In this document: piece by piece, positions 1 to 9,900 of the stretch
Position numbering within the stretch: the first letter of the stretch is position 1
Layout of the letters: every line of letters starts with the position of its first letter
From: Tardiphaga sp. P9-11
GTDB taxonomy: Bacteria > Pseudomonadota > Alphaproteobacteria > Rhizobiales > Xanthobacteraceae
Assembly (NCBI RefSeq): GCF_008329525.1
Contig: NZ_NPKQ01000001.1
Coordinates: 310,001-374,000 of the forward strand
Length of the DNA stretch: 64,000 nucleotides
Direction of reading: 5' to 3'
Notes under the pieces: model-generated
The model's input: only the letters and a program-made list of their open reading frames with translations
Told to the model about the DNA's origin: nothing
Database searches by the model: none
Program-made: the position numbers and the translations under genes

Positions 1-1
1 C

Positions 2-706
2 CAGATGAAGGTCGACTTCGTCCATCACGTCTCCTACGAGCTGCGTTCGCCGCTCACCACGATCATCGGCTTCGCGCATTTGCTCAGTGATCCCGTGACG
101 GGCCCGCTGATGCCCAAGCAGGCCGAATATCTCGACTACATCACCACCTCGACCGGCGCGCTGCTGGCGATCATCAATAATATTCTGGATCTCGCCACCA
201 TCGATGCCGGCGCCATGACGCTGAATCTCGGCCCGATCGATATCCGCAAGACCATCTCCGCGGCGGCCGAAGGCATTCAGGATCGCCTGGTGCGTGACCA
301 CATCGCGCTGCAGATCGACGTCGATCCGGCCATCGGCAGCTTCACCGGTGACGAAAGCCGCGTCGTGCAAGTGCTCTATAATTTGCTGGCCAATGCCGTC
401 GGCTTCTCGCCGCATGACGCCGCGATCACGCTAACCGCACGCCGTTCCGACCACGCCATCACCTTCACCGTCACCGATCGCGGCCCCGGCATTCCGCCTG
501 AAGTGAAAGACAAGGTGTTCGACTGGTTCGAGAGTCACGCCAATGGCTCGCGCCATCGCGGCGCGGGACTTGGCCTGTCATTGGTGCGTTCTTTTGTCGA
601 ACTGCATGGCGGCAAGGTCCGCGTCGATTCCGCCGTCGGCAAGGGTACCACCGTCAGCTGCGACTTCCCCATCGACCAGACCGCGCATCGCAACGCTGCC
701 GAATGA
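2..706 (+). CDS. divL: DivL-like sensor kinase, C-terminal part (5' end outside window)
   Basis: Only the dimerisation and ATP-binding domains are visible. The HisKA-type box reads VSYELRSPLT (around nt 29-58), so tyrosine (codon 35-37) replaces the histidine that normally accepts phosphate. The N-box (NLLANAV), G1 (DRGPGIP) and G2 (GAGLGLSL) motifs of the ATPase domain are intact. A Tyr at this site is the hallmark of Caulobacter DivL, which binds the response regulator DivK and controls the CckA-CtrA cell-cycle relay instead of acting as a classical histidine kinase. The stop overlaps the next start (ATGA, 703-706), so the two genes are translationally coupled. The PAS region that would confirm orthology lies outside the window; an unrelated PAS kinase that lost its His is the alternative. 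Confidence 0.72.
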   Translation, partial: QMKVDFVHHVSYELRSPLTTIIGFAHLLSDPVTGPLMPKQAEYLDYITTSTGALLAIINNILDLATIDAGAMTLNLGPIDIRKTISAAAEGIQDRLVRDHIALQIDVDPAIGSFTGDESRVVQVLYNLLANAVGFSPHDAAITLTARRSDHAITFTVTDRGPGIPPEVKDKVFDWFESHANGSRHRGAGLGLSLVRSFVELHGGKVRVDSAVGKGTTVSCDFPIDQTAHRNAAE

Positions 707-2241
707 GCGAGCCCGACTTCACTGAGCCTGCGGCTTTCTCACTGGCACTCGCCAATGAAAACGCCACCGCGCAGTTAATGGCCGACCTCGCGCTGCTGAT
801 TGGCCCCGGCGATGTGATCACGCTGTCGGGCGATCTCGGCGCCGGCAAGACGGCCGCGGCGCGCGCAATGATCCGCTATCTCGCCAGCGATTCCGAACTC
901 GAAGTACCGAGCCCGACCTTCACGCTGGCGCAGAGCTACGACCTGCCGTCGTTTCCTCTCATCCATGCCGACCTCTATCGCATCAACGATGCGAGCGAAC
1001 TCGAAGAGATCGGCCTGGCGCCGCTGCCGGATGGCGTGGTCGCGCTGATCGAATGGCCGGAGCGCGCCGATGGCACGCTGCCGCCGGATCGTATCGACAT
1101 CGCGCTCAGCCATCGCCCGGCGCTGGGCTCCGTGGCGCGTGCGGCAGAGATCACCGGTCACGGCAAGGCCGCATCGATCGTTCTGCGCCTGAAAGCACTG
1201 CGTGAATTTCTTGAAGAAGCGCGCTTTCTCGACGCCACGCGCCAGCGCATGGCCGGCGATGCGTCGACGCGCTCCTATGCGCGGCTGGTCCGCGGTGATG
1301 ACGTCTTCATTCTGATGAATGCACCGAAGCGGCCGGATGGTGCGCCCATTTACGACGGTAAATCCTATAGCGCGGCCGTGCATCTGGCCGAAGACGTCAA
1401 ACCGTTTGTCGCCATTGCGAACGGCCTGCGCGCGCAGGGTATCTCTGCGCCAGCGATCCATCACGCCGATCTCGACGCGGGCTTTCTGATCACCGAGGAT
1501 TTTGGCACAACCCCCGTGATCGAAGGCGAGCCGCCGGCACCGATGGCCGAGCGCTATCAGATCGCAACCGACATGCTCGCTTTGCTACACAGCAAGCCAC
1601 TGCCAGCGACGCTGCCGTTGCTGCCGCATGTGGACTACGCCATCCCCGTCTTCGATACCGACGCACTGCTGGTCGAGATCGGCCTGATGCCGGAATGGTA
1701 TCTGCCGGATCGCGACGCGCCGCTCACCGATGGGGCCCGCACTGAATTCGTCACGATGTGGCGCGAACTGCTGGCGAAGCCTGCCGCAGCGCCAAAGACC
1801 TGGGTGCTGCGCGACTTCCATTCGCCGAACATCATCTGGCTCGACGACCGCGAGGGCATCAACAAGGTCGGCGTGATCGATTTCCAGGACACGGTGCTCG
1901 GTCCCGCCGCCTATGATCTCGTCTCGCTGCTGCAGGACGCGCGTATCGACGTGCCCGAACAGCTGGAGCTGACCATGCTGACGCGCTATATCAAGGCGCG
2001 GCGCGCAGCCGATCCCGCCTTCGATGCCGCGGCCTTTGCCGAGCTCTATGCAATCATGTCGGCGCAACGCAACACGCGGCTGCTGGGGACATTCGCGCGC
2101 CTCAACCGCCGCGACGGCAAGCCGCATTATCTCAAGCACCAGCCGCGAATCTGGACCTATCTCAACCGCTCGCTGGCGCATCCGACGCTGGCGCCATTCC
2201 AGCAGTGGTATGCGACGCATGTACCACCGCCCCGCGGATAG
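703..2241 (+). CDS. TsaE-AmgK fusion: tRNA t6A ATPase joined to cell-wall amino sugar kinase
   Basis: 512 residues with two domains. Residues 1-150 are TsaE (YjeE), the ATPase of the TsaBCDE complex that makes t6A37 in ANN-decoding tRNAs; the Walker A motif GDLGAGKT is at 43-50. Residues about 165-512 form an APH/choline-kinase-like fold of the AmgK type (anomeric N-acetylmuramate/N-acetylglucosamine kinase), with the catalytic segment VLRDFHSPN at 368-376 and the metal-binding DFQ at 393-395. AmgK works with MurU, encoded two genes downstream, to recycle MurNAc into UDP-MurNAc and bypass the fosfomycin target MurA. E. coli TsaE is about 150 residues alone, so this is a true fusion with no internal stop. 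It overlaps the upstream gene by 4 nt. Confidence 0.88.
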   Translation: MSEPDFTEPAAFSLALANENATAQLMADLALLIGPGDVITLSGDLGAGKTAAARAMIRYLASDSELEVPSPTFTLAQSYDLPSFPLIHADLYRINDASELEEIGLAPLPDGVVALIEWPERADGTLPPDRIDIALSHRPALGSVARAAEITGHGKAASIVLRLKALREFLEEARFLDATRQRMAGDASTRSYARLVRGDDVFILMNAPKRPDGAPIYDGKSYSAAVHLAEDVKPFVAIANGLRAQGISAPAIHHADLDAGFLITEDFGTTPVIEGEPPAPMAERYQIATDMLALLHSKPLPATLPLLPHVDYAIPVFDTDALLVEIGLMPEWYLPDRDAPLTDGARTEFVTMWRELLAKPAAAPKTWVLRDFHSPNIIWLDDREGINKVGVIDFQDTVLGPAAYDLVSLLQDARIDVPEQLELTMLTRYIKARRAADPAFDAAAFAELYAIMSAQRNTRLLGTFARLNRRDGKPHYLKHQPRIWTYLNRSLAHPTLAPFQQWYATHVPPPRG

Positions 2242-2282
2242 AGGTTGAGTCAGTTTACCCGCGCGAACAGCGACGCTCAGCC

Positions 2283-2305
2283 ACCTCTTCCCACCGGGAA
2301 GAGGT
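2283..2305. repeat. 10-bp perfect inverted repeat between the TsaE-AmgK and PilZ genes
   Basis: ACCTCTTCCC (2283-2292) and GGGAAGAGGT (2296-2305) flank a 3-nt loop. There is no T-run on either strand, so a classical terminator is doubtful. The composition resembles the short dispersed intergenic palindromes common in Bradyrhizobium-type genomes. Confidence 0.5.
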
Positions 2306-2443
2306 AACCGCGCGCACCCATTCGCTTCTGCGTCCTGCCCCCGGCCCCTAACACTTCCTTAACCACTTGTTAGTCGCACAGACTTTATCCTGCACATGAG
2401 CCTTGCAACCGCGAGGCTTGGCGTACTGGACAAGGGACGTGTC

Positions 2444-2761
2444 ATGACGGAGCGGCGTGCAGGAGATCGGGTCGTTTTCGAGCGCGGTTTTCCTGCGCAC
2501 ATGATGGGCATCGACGGCACCTGGCGTCGCTCGTGCATCATGGAAGACATTTCAGAGACCGACGCCAAACTCACCGTCGACGGTTCGGTCGAAGGATTGA
2601 ACCTGAAAGAATTCTTCCTTCTGCTGTCGTCCACCGGACTTGCCTATCGCCGCTGCGAACTCGGCTGGGTCAATGGCGACCAGATTGGCGTGAATTTTCT
2701 CAAACCCAACGACAAAAAGAAAAAAGCGAAACGTTCCGAGACACAGGAGGCAAAAACGTGA
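2444..2761 (+). CDS. PilZ-domain protein
   Basis: About 105 residues beginning MTERRAGDRVVFERG. The N-terminal ERRAxxR pattern followed by a small beta-barrel and xGVxF-type ending (QIGVNFL) fits a stand-alone PilZ domain, a cyclic di-GMP receptor family; the RxxxR segment is present in a slightly altered form. The ATG at 2444 is chosen over the upstream in-frame ATG at 2396 because the PilZ signature starts here and an AAGGGA ribosome site precedes it. The C-terminal tail is lysine rich (KKKKAKR). Target process is unknown. It sits alone between the fusion gene and murU. Confidence 0.75.
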   Translation: MTERRAGDRVVFERGFPAHMMGIDGTWRRSCIMEDISETDAKLTVDGSVEGLNLKEFFLLLSSTGLAYRRCELGWVNGDQIGVNFLKPNDKKKKAKRSETQEAKT

Positions 2762-2938
2762 CCGTGCAGGCGGGTGCAATTGTCGCATCCGCGTCATCTC
2801 GGCCCATTATGGGTCGATAGGTTCATGCATGCGACACGCCGCCGTGCTACCATTACTTCAGCTCAGAAATTCAAGAACGATTCCATCAAGGCCCATCATT
2901 CCTTCAGGGCCGATACTTTCTTCAAGGCTCATGTCGCC

Positions 2939-3661
2939 ATGTCCGTAAAACCCACCAAAGCTATGGTTCTCGCTGCCGGCCTCGGCCTGCGCATGCGACC
3001 GCTCACCAATACCATGCCGAAGCCGCTGGTTCCTGTCGCAGGACAGCCGCTGCTGGATCACGTACTCGACAAGCTCGCCGCTGCCAGCGTGACCGAAGCC
3101 GTGGTCAATGTGCATTACCTGCCCGACCAGATCATCGATCATGTCGCGACGCGTACCGTGCCGAAGATCACGATTTCCGACGAGCGCGATCAGGTGCTCG
3201 GCACCGGCGGCGCCGTGGTGAAGGCGCTGCCGCTTTTGGGCAGCGAACCATTCTATCATCTCAATGCCGACACGATGTGGATCGACGGCGTGCAGCCGAA
3301 CCTCGCGCGCCTCGCCGACGCCTTCAATCCTGCACGCATGGATATCCTGCTACTGATGGCGCCGACCGCCAACAGCATCGGTTATGCCGGTTCCGGCGAC
3401 TACGCCATGCTCACCGATGGTGCGCTGCGCCGTCGCAAGGAAAATCAGGTCGTGCCGTTCGTCTATGCCGGCGTCGCGATCCTGTCTCCGGCACTGTTCA
3501 AGGATGCGCCATCAGGCGAATTTTCGCTGACCAAGCTGTTCGACAAAGCCAACGAGGAAGAACGCCTGTTCGGCCTGCGCATGGAAGGCGTCTGGATGCA
3601 TGTCGGCACCCCTGACGCCGTCCGCGCCGCAGAAGATGCGTTCCTCGCCAGCGTCGCCTGA
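2939..3661 (+). CDS. murU: MurU-like nucleotidyltransferase (MurNAc-1-phosphate uridylyltransferase)
   Basis: 240 residues with the nucleotidyltransferase signature LAAGLGLRMRPLT near the N-terminus followed by MPKPLVPVAG, and the metal-site LNADTMW segment. In the AmgK-MurU salvage route this enzyme converts MurNAc-alpha-1-phosphate and UTP to UDP-MurNAc; the kinase is the C-terminal half of the fusion encoded at 703-2241, which supports the assignment over a generic sugar-phosphate nucleotidyltransferase. An in-frame ATG at 2774 would add about 55 residues of low-complexity sequence, so the ATG at 2939 is preferred. Confidence 0.8.
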   Translation: MSVKPTKAMVLAAGLGLRMRPLTNTMPKPLVPVAGQPLLDHVLDKLAAASVTEAVVNVHYLPDQIIDHVATRTVPKITISDERDQVLGTGGAVVKALPLLGSEPFYHLNADTMWIDGVQPNLARLADAFNPARMDILLLMAPTANSIGYAGSGDYAMLTDGALRRRKENQVVPFVYAGVAILSPALFKDAPSGEFSLTKLFDKANEEERLFGLRMEGVWMHVGTPDAVRAAEDAFLASVA

Positions 3662-3729
3662 GTTTCCTGCCACTCCCGTCGCCTTTCCAGCCATGCCATG
3701 ATGCACCCTGATCACGAATCAGGGTGTTC

Positions 3730-6700
3730 ATGCGCGTCTTTAACATTCCATCCTCTGCGCCGTTCCTGCGCACGCTGATTACCGCGCTTGTCGACGGTGA
3801 TCTCGTGGATGGATTTTCCGCGCGCAACGCGCCGGAGAGACTGGCTGAAGTCACCCTGTATCTGCCGACACGCCGCGCCGGACGCATGGCACAGGAGATC
3901 TTCCTCGACGTCCTCGGTACCGACGCCGTGCTGCTGCCGCGTATCGTTCCGCTCGGCGATGTCGACGAGGAGGAACTGGCCTTTGCGCAGGCGGCATCGC
4001 CCGACGCACTCGAACGGCTGGATACACCTCCCGCGCTTGACGGATTGCAGCGCCGGCTGCTGCTGGCGCAACTGATTGCCGCATGGGCGAAGCAACTCGC
4101 GCCCGGCGACCCCGGCCAGACACCGCTCGTGGTCGGCGGCCCCGCCTCGACGCTCGCGCTGGCCGACGATCTGGCGCGGCTGATGGACGACATGGCGACG
4201 CGCAAGGTCGACTGGAGTGCGCTGGACGGGCTGGTGCCCGATGCGCTCGATCAGTACTGGCAATTGACGCTGCAGTTTCTGAGCATCGCCAGGAACGTAT
4301 GGCCAGACATCCTCACCGCACACAATGCGATCGAGCCTGCGGTGCGCCGCGATCTGCTGATCGAGGCTGAAGCTTCGCGCCTGAAAGCGCACAAAGGCGG
4401 CCCGATCATTGCGGCCGGCTCGACCGGCTCGATGCCGACCACCGCGAAATTCCTGCGCGAAGTCGCAAAGCTGCCTGGTGGCGCCGTCGTGCTGCCGGGC
4501 CTCGATACCGATCTCGATGATACCGCATGGAATCTCATTGGCGGCGCGAAGGATGCGCAGGGCCGCACCGAATCCTCCGCATCGAACCATCCGCAATTCG
4601 CGCTGCATGCACTGCTGGAACGCTTCGGTATTACGCGCCGCGACGTGATGACGCTCGGCACGCCGTCACCGCAGGGCCGCGAATTGCTGGCATCGGAGGC
4701 GATGCGACCATCCAATGCCACGGCGCAATGGCACACGCGACTGGCGCAGCCCGCCGTGGAACAGAAGATCGCGGCCGGCATGCAGAATCTCGCCGTGATC
4801 GCCGCCGCCAATCCGGAAATGGAAGCGCTGGCCATCGCGATTGCGATGCGCGAGGCTCATGAGCTGAAGAAATCCGCGGCCCTCGTGACGCCCGACCGCG
4901 CACTGGCGCGCCGGGTGATGGCGGCACTCGGGCGCTGGAATTTGATCTTCGACGATTCCGGTGGTGATGCGCTGACCGAGACATCTGCCGGCATCTTCGC
5001 CCGCCTCATCGCGGAGGCCGCGGCAAAACAACTCGAGCCGGCGACATTGCTGGCGCTGCTGAAACATCCGCTGTTTCGTCTGGGCGCCACACCGAACACC
5101 TGGAAAGACGCGATCGAGACGCTCGAGCTGGCGCTGCTGCGCGGCACGCGGCCGACGCCCGGCACGGCAGGACTTGCGCAGGATTTCGCGCGCTTCCGCG
5201 ACGAACTCGGCAAGCTGCGCCGCCGCGAAGCCTCGATGCTGCACGGGGCGGAGCCGCGCGCGAAACTCGACGACGATCGTCTCGACCGCGCGGAAGAATT
5301 GATCGTGGGATTGCGTACGGCGCTGGCGCCGCTGGAGAGCATTCACCCCATCAGGCCGATCGATTTCGCCGAGATCGCGCTGCGACATCGCGAGGCGATC
5401 AGACTGCTGTCGCGCGACGACAGGGGCAACGATGTCGCGCTTGTGGGGCGCGAAGGCACGGCGCTGACCAAGGCATTCGATGACCTCGTTGTCATGGAGA
5501 CCGTCGCGACCGAGAGCGGCGAGGACAAACGGCTGCGCCCGAGCGGGCTGATGCTGCAGCTCCGCGATTATCCCGACGTGTTTCAGACCGCCTTCGGCGA
5601 CCGCATCGTGCGCCGACCGGAAGTCGCCAATGCCAGCTTGCGCATCTATGGCCAGCTCGAAGCGCGTCTGACGCAATCGGACCGCGTGATTCTCGGCGGT
5701 CTCGTCGAAGGCATCTGGCCGCCCTCGCCGCGGATCGATCCATGGCTCAGCCGCCCGATGCGGCATCAGCTTGGCCTCGATCTGCCGGAGCGCCGCATCG
5801 GCCTCACCGCGCATGACTTCGTGCAATTGCTCGGCACCGAAGACGTGATCCTTAGCCACGCGGCAAAAGTCGGCGGCGCACCTGCCGTAGCCTCGCGTTT
5901 CCTGCACCGGCTCGAAGCCGTCGCCGGCGAGACCCGCTGGGACGCGGCGCTCGTCGCAGGCGAACATTATGTTCGCTATGCCGAAGAGCTCGACAGGCCC
6001 GACACCGTCACGCCGATCGCCCAACCGGAGCCCCGACCGCCGCGCGCTGCGCGTCCGCTCAGGCTGTCCGTCACCGCCATCGAGGACTGGCTGCGCGATC
6101 CCTATACGATCTACGCGAAATATATTCTGGATCTGGCGCCCCTCGATCCCGTGGACATGCCGCTCTCCGCCGCCGACAGGGGATCGGCGATCCATGCGTC
6201 GCTCGGCGACTTTACGATGGAATACAGCAAGGCACTGCCGGACGATCCCGCGCGTGAGCTGCGCCGGATCGGCGATCGCCATTTTGCGCCGCTGATGGCG
6301 CGACCTGAGGCGCGCGCGCTGTGGTGGCCGCGCTTCCTGCGCATCACATCGTGGTTCGGCGCCTGGGAAATCGACCGGCGCATCAATGTCGCCAGCATCG
6401 ATGCGGAAGTGCGCGGCGAGATCGCGATCCCGCTGGATCATGGCCGCATCTTCCATCTGTCGGCGCGGGCCGACCGTATTGAACATCGCAGCGATCGTAC
6501 TTTCGCGCTCTTGGACTACAAGACCGGCCAGCCGCCGACCGGCAAGCAAGTCCGCATGGGCCTGTCGCCGCAGCTGACGCTGGAAGCCGCGATCCTGCGC
6601 GAAGGCGGCTTCAAGGGCATTGCCGCAGGTTCGTCCGTCAGCGAACTGGTCTATGTCCGGCTCAGCGGCAACAATCCGCCCGGCGAAGAGCGGGTGCTGG

Positions 6701-6921
6701 AACTGAAGATCGAGCGCAAGGACGATGCGCAATTGCCCGACGATGCTGCGATCGAAGCGCGCGGCAAGCTGGAAGCGCTGATCCGCAGCTTTGAGGACGA
6801 GGCCACCGCCTATACATCGCTGAGCCTGTCCATGTGGTCGAACCGCTATGGCAGTTATGACGATCTGGCGCGGATCAAGGAGTGGTCGGCCAATGGTGGC
6901 TCTGGGGGAGGCGAGTCATGA
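3730..6921 (+). CDS. addB: AddB, helicase-like subunit and nuclease of the AddAB double-strand break repair complex
   Basis: About 1063 residues, the usual size of alphaproteobacterial AddB. The N-terminal half is an inactivated helicase fold; the C-terminal region (nt about 6060-6600) carries the RecB-type nuclease core with RADRIE and LLDYKTG. AddAB processes double-strand ends to give 3' tails for RecA, the role RecBCD has in E. coli. The ATG at 3730 (MRVFNIPSSAPFLRTL) has an AGGG site 6 nt upstream; a GTG two codons earlier is possible. The stop overlaps the addA start (ATGA), as expected for subunits made in equal amounts. Confidence 0.93.
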   Translation: MRVFNIPSSAPFLRTLITALVDGDLVDGFSARNAPERLAEVTLYLPTRRAGRMAQEIFLDVLGTDAVLLPRIVPLGDVDEEELAFAQAASPDALERLDTPPALDGLQRRLLLAQLIAAWAKQLAPGDPGQTPLVVGGPASTLALADDLARLMDDMATRKVDWSALDGLVPDALDQYWQLTLQFLSIARNVWPDILTAHNAIEPAVRRDLLIEAEASRLKAHKGGPIIAAGSTGSMPTTAKFLREVAKLPGGAVVLPGLDTDLDDTAWNLIGGAKDAQGRTESSASNHPQFALHALLERFGITRRDVMTLGTPSPQGRELLASEAMRPSNATAQWHTRLAQPAVEQKIAAGMQNLAVIAAANPEMEALAIAIAMREAHELKKSAALVTPDRALARRVMAALGRWNLIFDDSGGDALTETSAGIFARLIAEAAAKQLEPATLLALLKHPLFRLGATPNTWKDAIETLELALLRGTRPTPGTAGLAQDFARFRDELGKLRRREASMLHGAEPRAKLDDDRLDRAEELIVGLRTALAPLESIHPIRPIDFAEIALRHREAIRLLSRDDRGNDVALVGREGTALTKAFDDLVVMETVATESGEDKRLRPSGLMLQLRDYPDVFQTAFGDRIVRRPEVANASLRIYGQLEARLTQSDRVILGGLVEGIWPPSPRIDPWLSRPMRHQLGLDLPERRIGLTAHDFVQLLGTEDVILSHAAKVGGAPAVASRFLHRLEAVAGETRWDAALVAGEHYVRYAEELDRPDTVTPIAQPEPRPPRAARPLRLSVTAIEDWLRDPYTIYAKYILDLAPLDPVDMPLSAADRGSAIHASLGDFTMEYSKALPDDPARELRRIGDRHFAPLMARPEARALWWPRFLRITSWFGAWEIDRRINVASIDAEVRGEIAIPLDHGRIFHLSARADRIEHRSDRTFALLDYKTGQPPTGKQVRMGLSPQLTLEAAILREGGFKGIAAGSSVSELVYVRLSGNNPPGEERVLELKIERKDDAQLPDDAAIEARGKLEALIRSFEDEATAYTSLSLSMWSNRYGSYDDLARIKEWSANGGSGGGES

Positions 6922-9900
6922 GCGGCCCGCGCAATATCCCGCCCGCGGCGAGCGCCAAGCAACAGCTCGCGTCGGATCCCGCCTCCTCCGTATTCGTCTC
7001 GGCGAATGCCGGTTCCGGCAAGACCTATGTACTGGTCAATCGCGTCATCCGGCTGCTGCTCGACGGCGTACCACCGGAAAAAATTCTGTGCGTGACCTTC
7101 ACCAAGGCCGCAGCGGCGAATATGGCGGAGCGCGTCTTCACGCGGCTCGGCCACTGGGTCACGCTGGATGACGCCGCACTCGACGCGGAAATCAAAAATG
7201 CCGGCGTTCCCGCGTCGAACAGCAGATTGCGGGCGCGGGCGCGCGAATTGTTCGCCAGCGCACTGGAGACGCCGGGTGGTCTGAAAGTGCAGACCATCCA
7301 CGCGCTGTGCACGCGACTGCTGCAGCAGTTTCCGTTCGAGGCCAATGTGCCGGCGCGGTTCAGCGTGCTCGACGACCGCGACCAGAACGAAATGATGGAG
7401 CGCGCCAGCCTGCAGGTGCTGTTGCATGCCGCGGCTGCGCCCGACAGCGCCGAAGGCCGCGCACTGACCACCGCGATGACATCGGCGGCCGACGTGACGT
7501 TCCGCGATGTGGTGCGCGAGGCGAGCCTGTCCCGCGATCAGTTCCTGGCCTGGATCGAGCGCGCCGGCTCGACCGACGCCGCGATGGCGCAGCTGTCAGC
7601 AACCCTGGGCGTGACAGCCGGCGATACCAGAGAGAGCGTCGAGCTGGAGATTATCGACGGACCGCATCTGCCACGCGAGCGATGGATTCCCGCCGCCGAA
7701 ATCTTCGTAACCGGCAGCAAGACGGACAACGATCAGGCTGCGCGACTGCGTGAGGCTTTGGCGTTGTCCGGCACCGAACAGGTCGAGAAATATCTCGAAC
7801 TGTTCCTCACCAAGGACCAGTCGCTCCGCAAATCGCTGGCGACCAAGAAGATTGCCGACAGCCGCCCCGATCTCCTCGCCGCCCTGCAGCGTGAAGGCGA
7901 CCGTGTGATCCCGCTGCTGGAGCGCCGCCGCGCCGTCGCAATGCGCGAACGCACCCAGTCGCTGCTGGTGATCGCCAGCCAGGTCGCAGAAAATTATCGC
8001 CGTGAGAAGAACGAGCGCGGCCTCCTGGACTACGACGACCTGATCGCGCGGACGCTGGAAATGCTCGACCGGGTGTCGTCGAGCTGGGTGCATTTCAAGC
8101 TCGACCGGGGCGTCGATCACGTGCTGATCGACGAGGCACAGGATACGAGCCCGCGGCAATGGGACATCATCACCCATCTGATCTCGGAATTCACCTCCGG
8201 CGAAGGCGCGCGCGACGGCCTCAAGCGCACGATCTTTGCCGTCGGCGACGAGAAGCAATCGATCTTCTCGTTCCAGGGCGCAGCTCCCCGCGAATTCGAC
8301 CTGCGGCGCAAAGCACTCCAAAGCCGCTTCAAGGACGCCGGGATGAAATTCGATCCCATCGCGTTCAGTCATTCGTTCCGCTCGGGCTCGGCCATTCTGC
8401 AATCGGTCGATCACGTGTTTCGCGAAGAAGCGATCTTCCGCAGCATCCATGCCGTGGAGAACGGCTATCCGATCCATGAAACTCTGGAGGATGCCGGGCC
8501 CAGCCTGATCGATCTGTGGGAGCTGGAGCAGCCGGACGACCGGCCCAGCATCGAAGGCTGGCAGGCGCCATTCGACAAGCGCTCGGAGACCAGCCCGGAA
8601 GTAAAGCTCTCCCGCCGTGTGCAGACCGAGATCAAGACTTTGATCGCGGCGAAGACGGAGACCGGCCCCATCGGCAAACGCCGCGCGCTGCGCTATGGCG
8701 ACATGCTGGTGCTGGTGCGCCGCCGCGGCAAAGCCTTCGACGCCATCATCCAGGCGCTGAAACATGCGGGCATTCCCGTCGCCGGCGCCGACCGGCTCAA
8801 GCTCACCGAACATATCGCCATCATCGACCTGATGAACCTGGCCGACGCGCTGCTGCTGCCGCAGGACGATCTGGCACTGGCGACCGCATTGAAGAGTCCG
8901 CTATTCGGACTCGATGACGATGACCTGTTCAAGCTGGCCTATGAGCGCACGGGATCGCTGCGCGATGCGCTCGGCGAACAAGCAGCGAGCAATCCAAAAC
9001 TCGGCGGCGCTTTCAGGCGGCTCCTCGCCTGCGAGAAACGCTTCGCCAGCGAGACACCATTCGCGTTCTACGCCTGGCTGCTCGGCGGTGACCACGGCCG
9101 CGCGCGTATCCTGCGCCGGCTCGGCCATGAGGCCAACGACGCGCTCGACGAATTTCTCGAACTTGCGCTGGGCTATGAGCGCAAGGCGCCGGCCTCGTTG
9201 CAGGGCTTCGTTGCCTGGCTGCGGGCGGCTGATACTGAGGTAAAGCGCGACATGGAGATCACCCGCGACGAAGTCCGCGTGATGACCGTGCACGGCGCCA
9301 AGGGCCTGGAAGCGCCTGTCGTGTTCATGGTCGACACCACATCGTCGCCGGCGGATTCGCAGCGGCTCAATTTGATCCATCTCCCGCAGGGCAACGCCGC
9401 ACCGAACAGCCCGGGCGTCGTGGTCTGGGCCGGCAAGAAGGCGGACGATCCGCCGGCGGTCGCAACTGCACGCGCCGACATGATCCGCGACACCGAAGAC
9501 GAGTATCGCCGGCTGCTTTATGTGGCGATGACGCGCGCGGCCGATCGCCTGATCGTCGGCGGCTGCATGCCCGGCAACCGCAACGAGGTGCGGCCGCTGT
9601 CCTGGTACGACCTGATCCAGAAGGGCCTGGAGAATTCCGGGCTGCAGATGCAGAGCGTGCCGCCGCCGGACGGCGTGGTGAAACGCTATACGCGCGTGGA
9701 AGACGTGACACCGGCGCCCGGTGCGACGGCACCTGTCGCAACGGGTGCACCGATCGTGCTCCCGGCCTGGATGCGCGACAAGGTCGGCGACCAGCCGCGC
9801 CGCGAAAGCCTGTTGCGCCCGTCGGATGCCGACGACGATGACTACGGCCGCGGACAGAGCTCGGGCGAATCCGAGCGACTGCGCCAACTGGCCTTGCAGC

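Noticed and set aside
2774-2938. Extended N-terminus of the murU frame
   Set aside because: Adds 55 residues not seen in the family before the conserved nucleotidyltransferase start at 2939.
4666-6732. Minus-strand open frame of 688 codons opposite addB
   Set aside because: Antisense shadow of a high-GC gene; composition rich in Arg, Gln and His with no motif.
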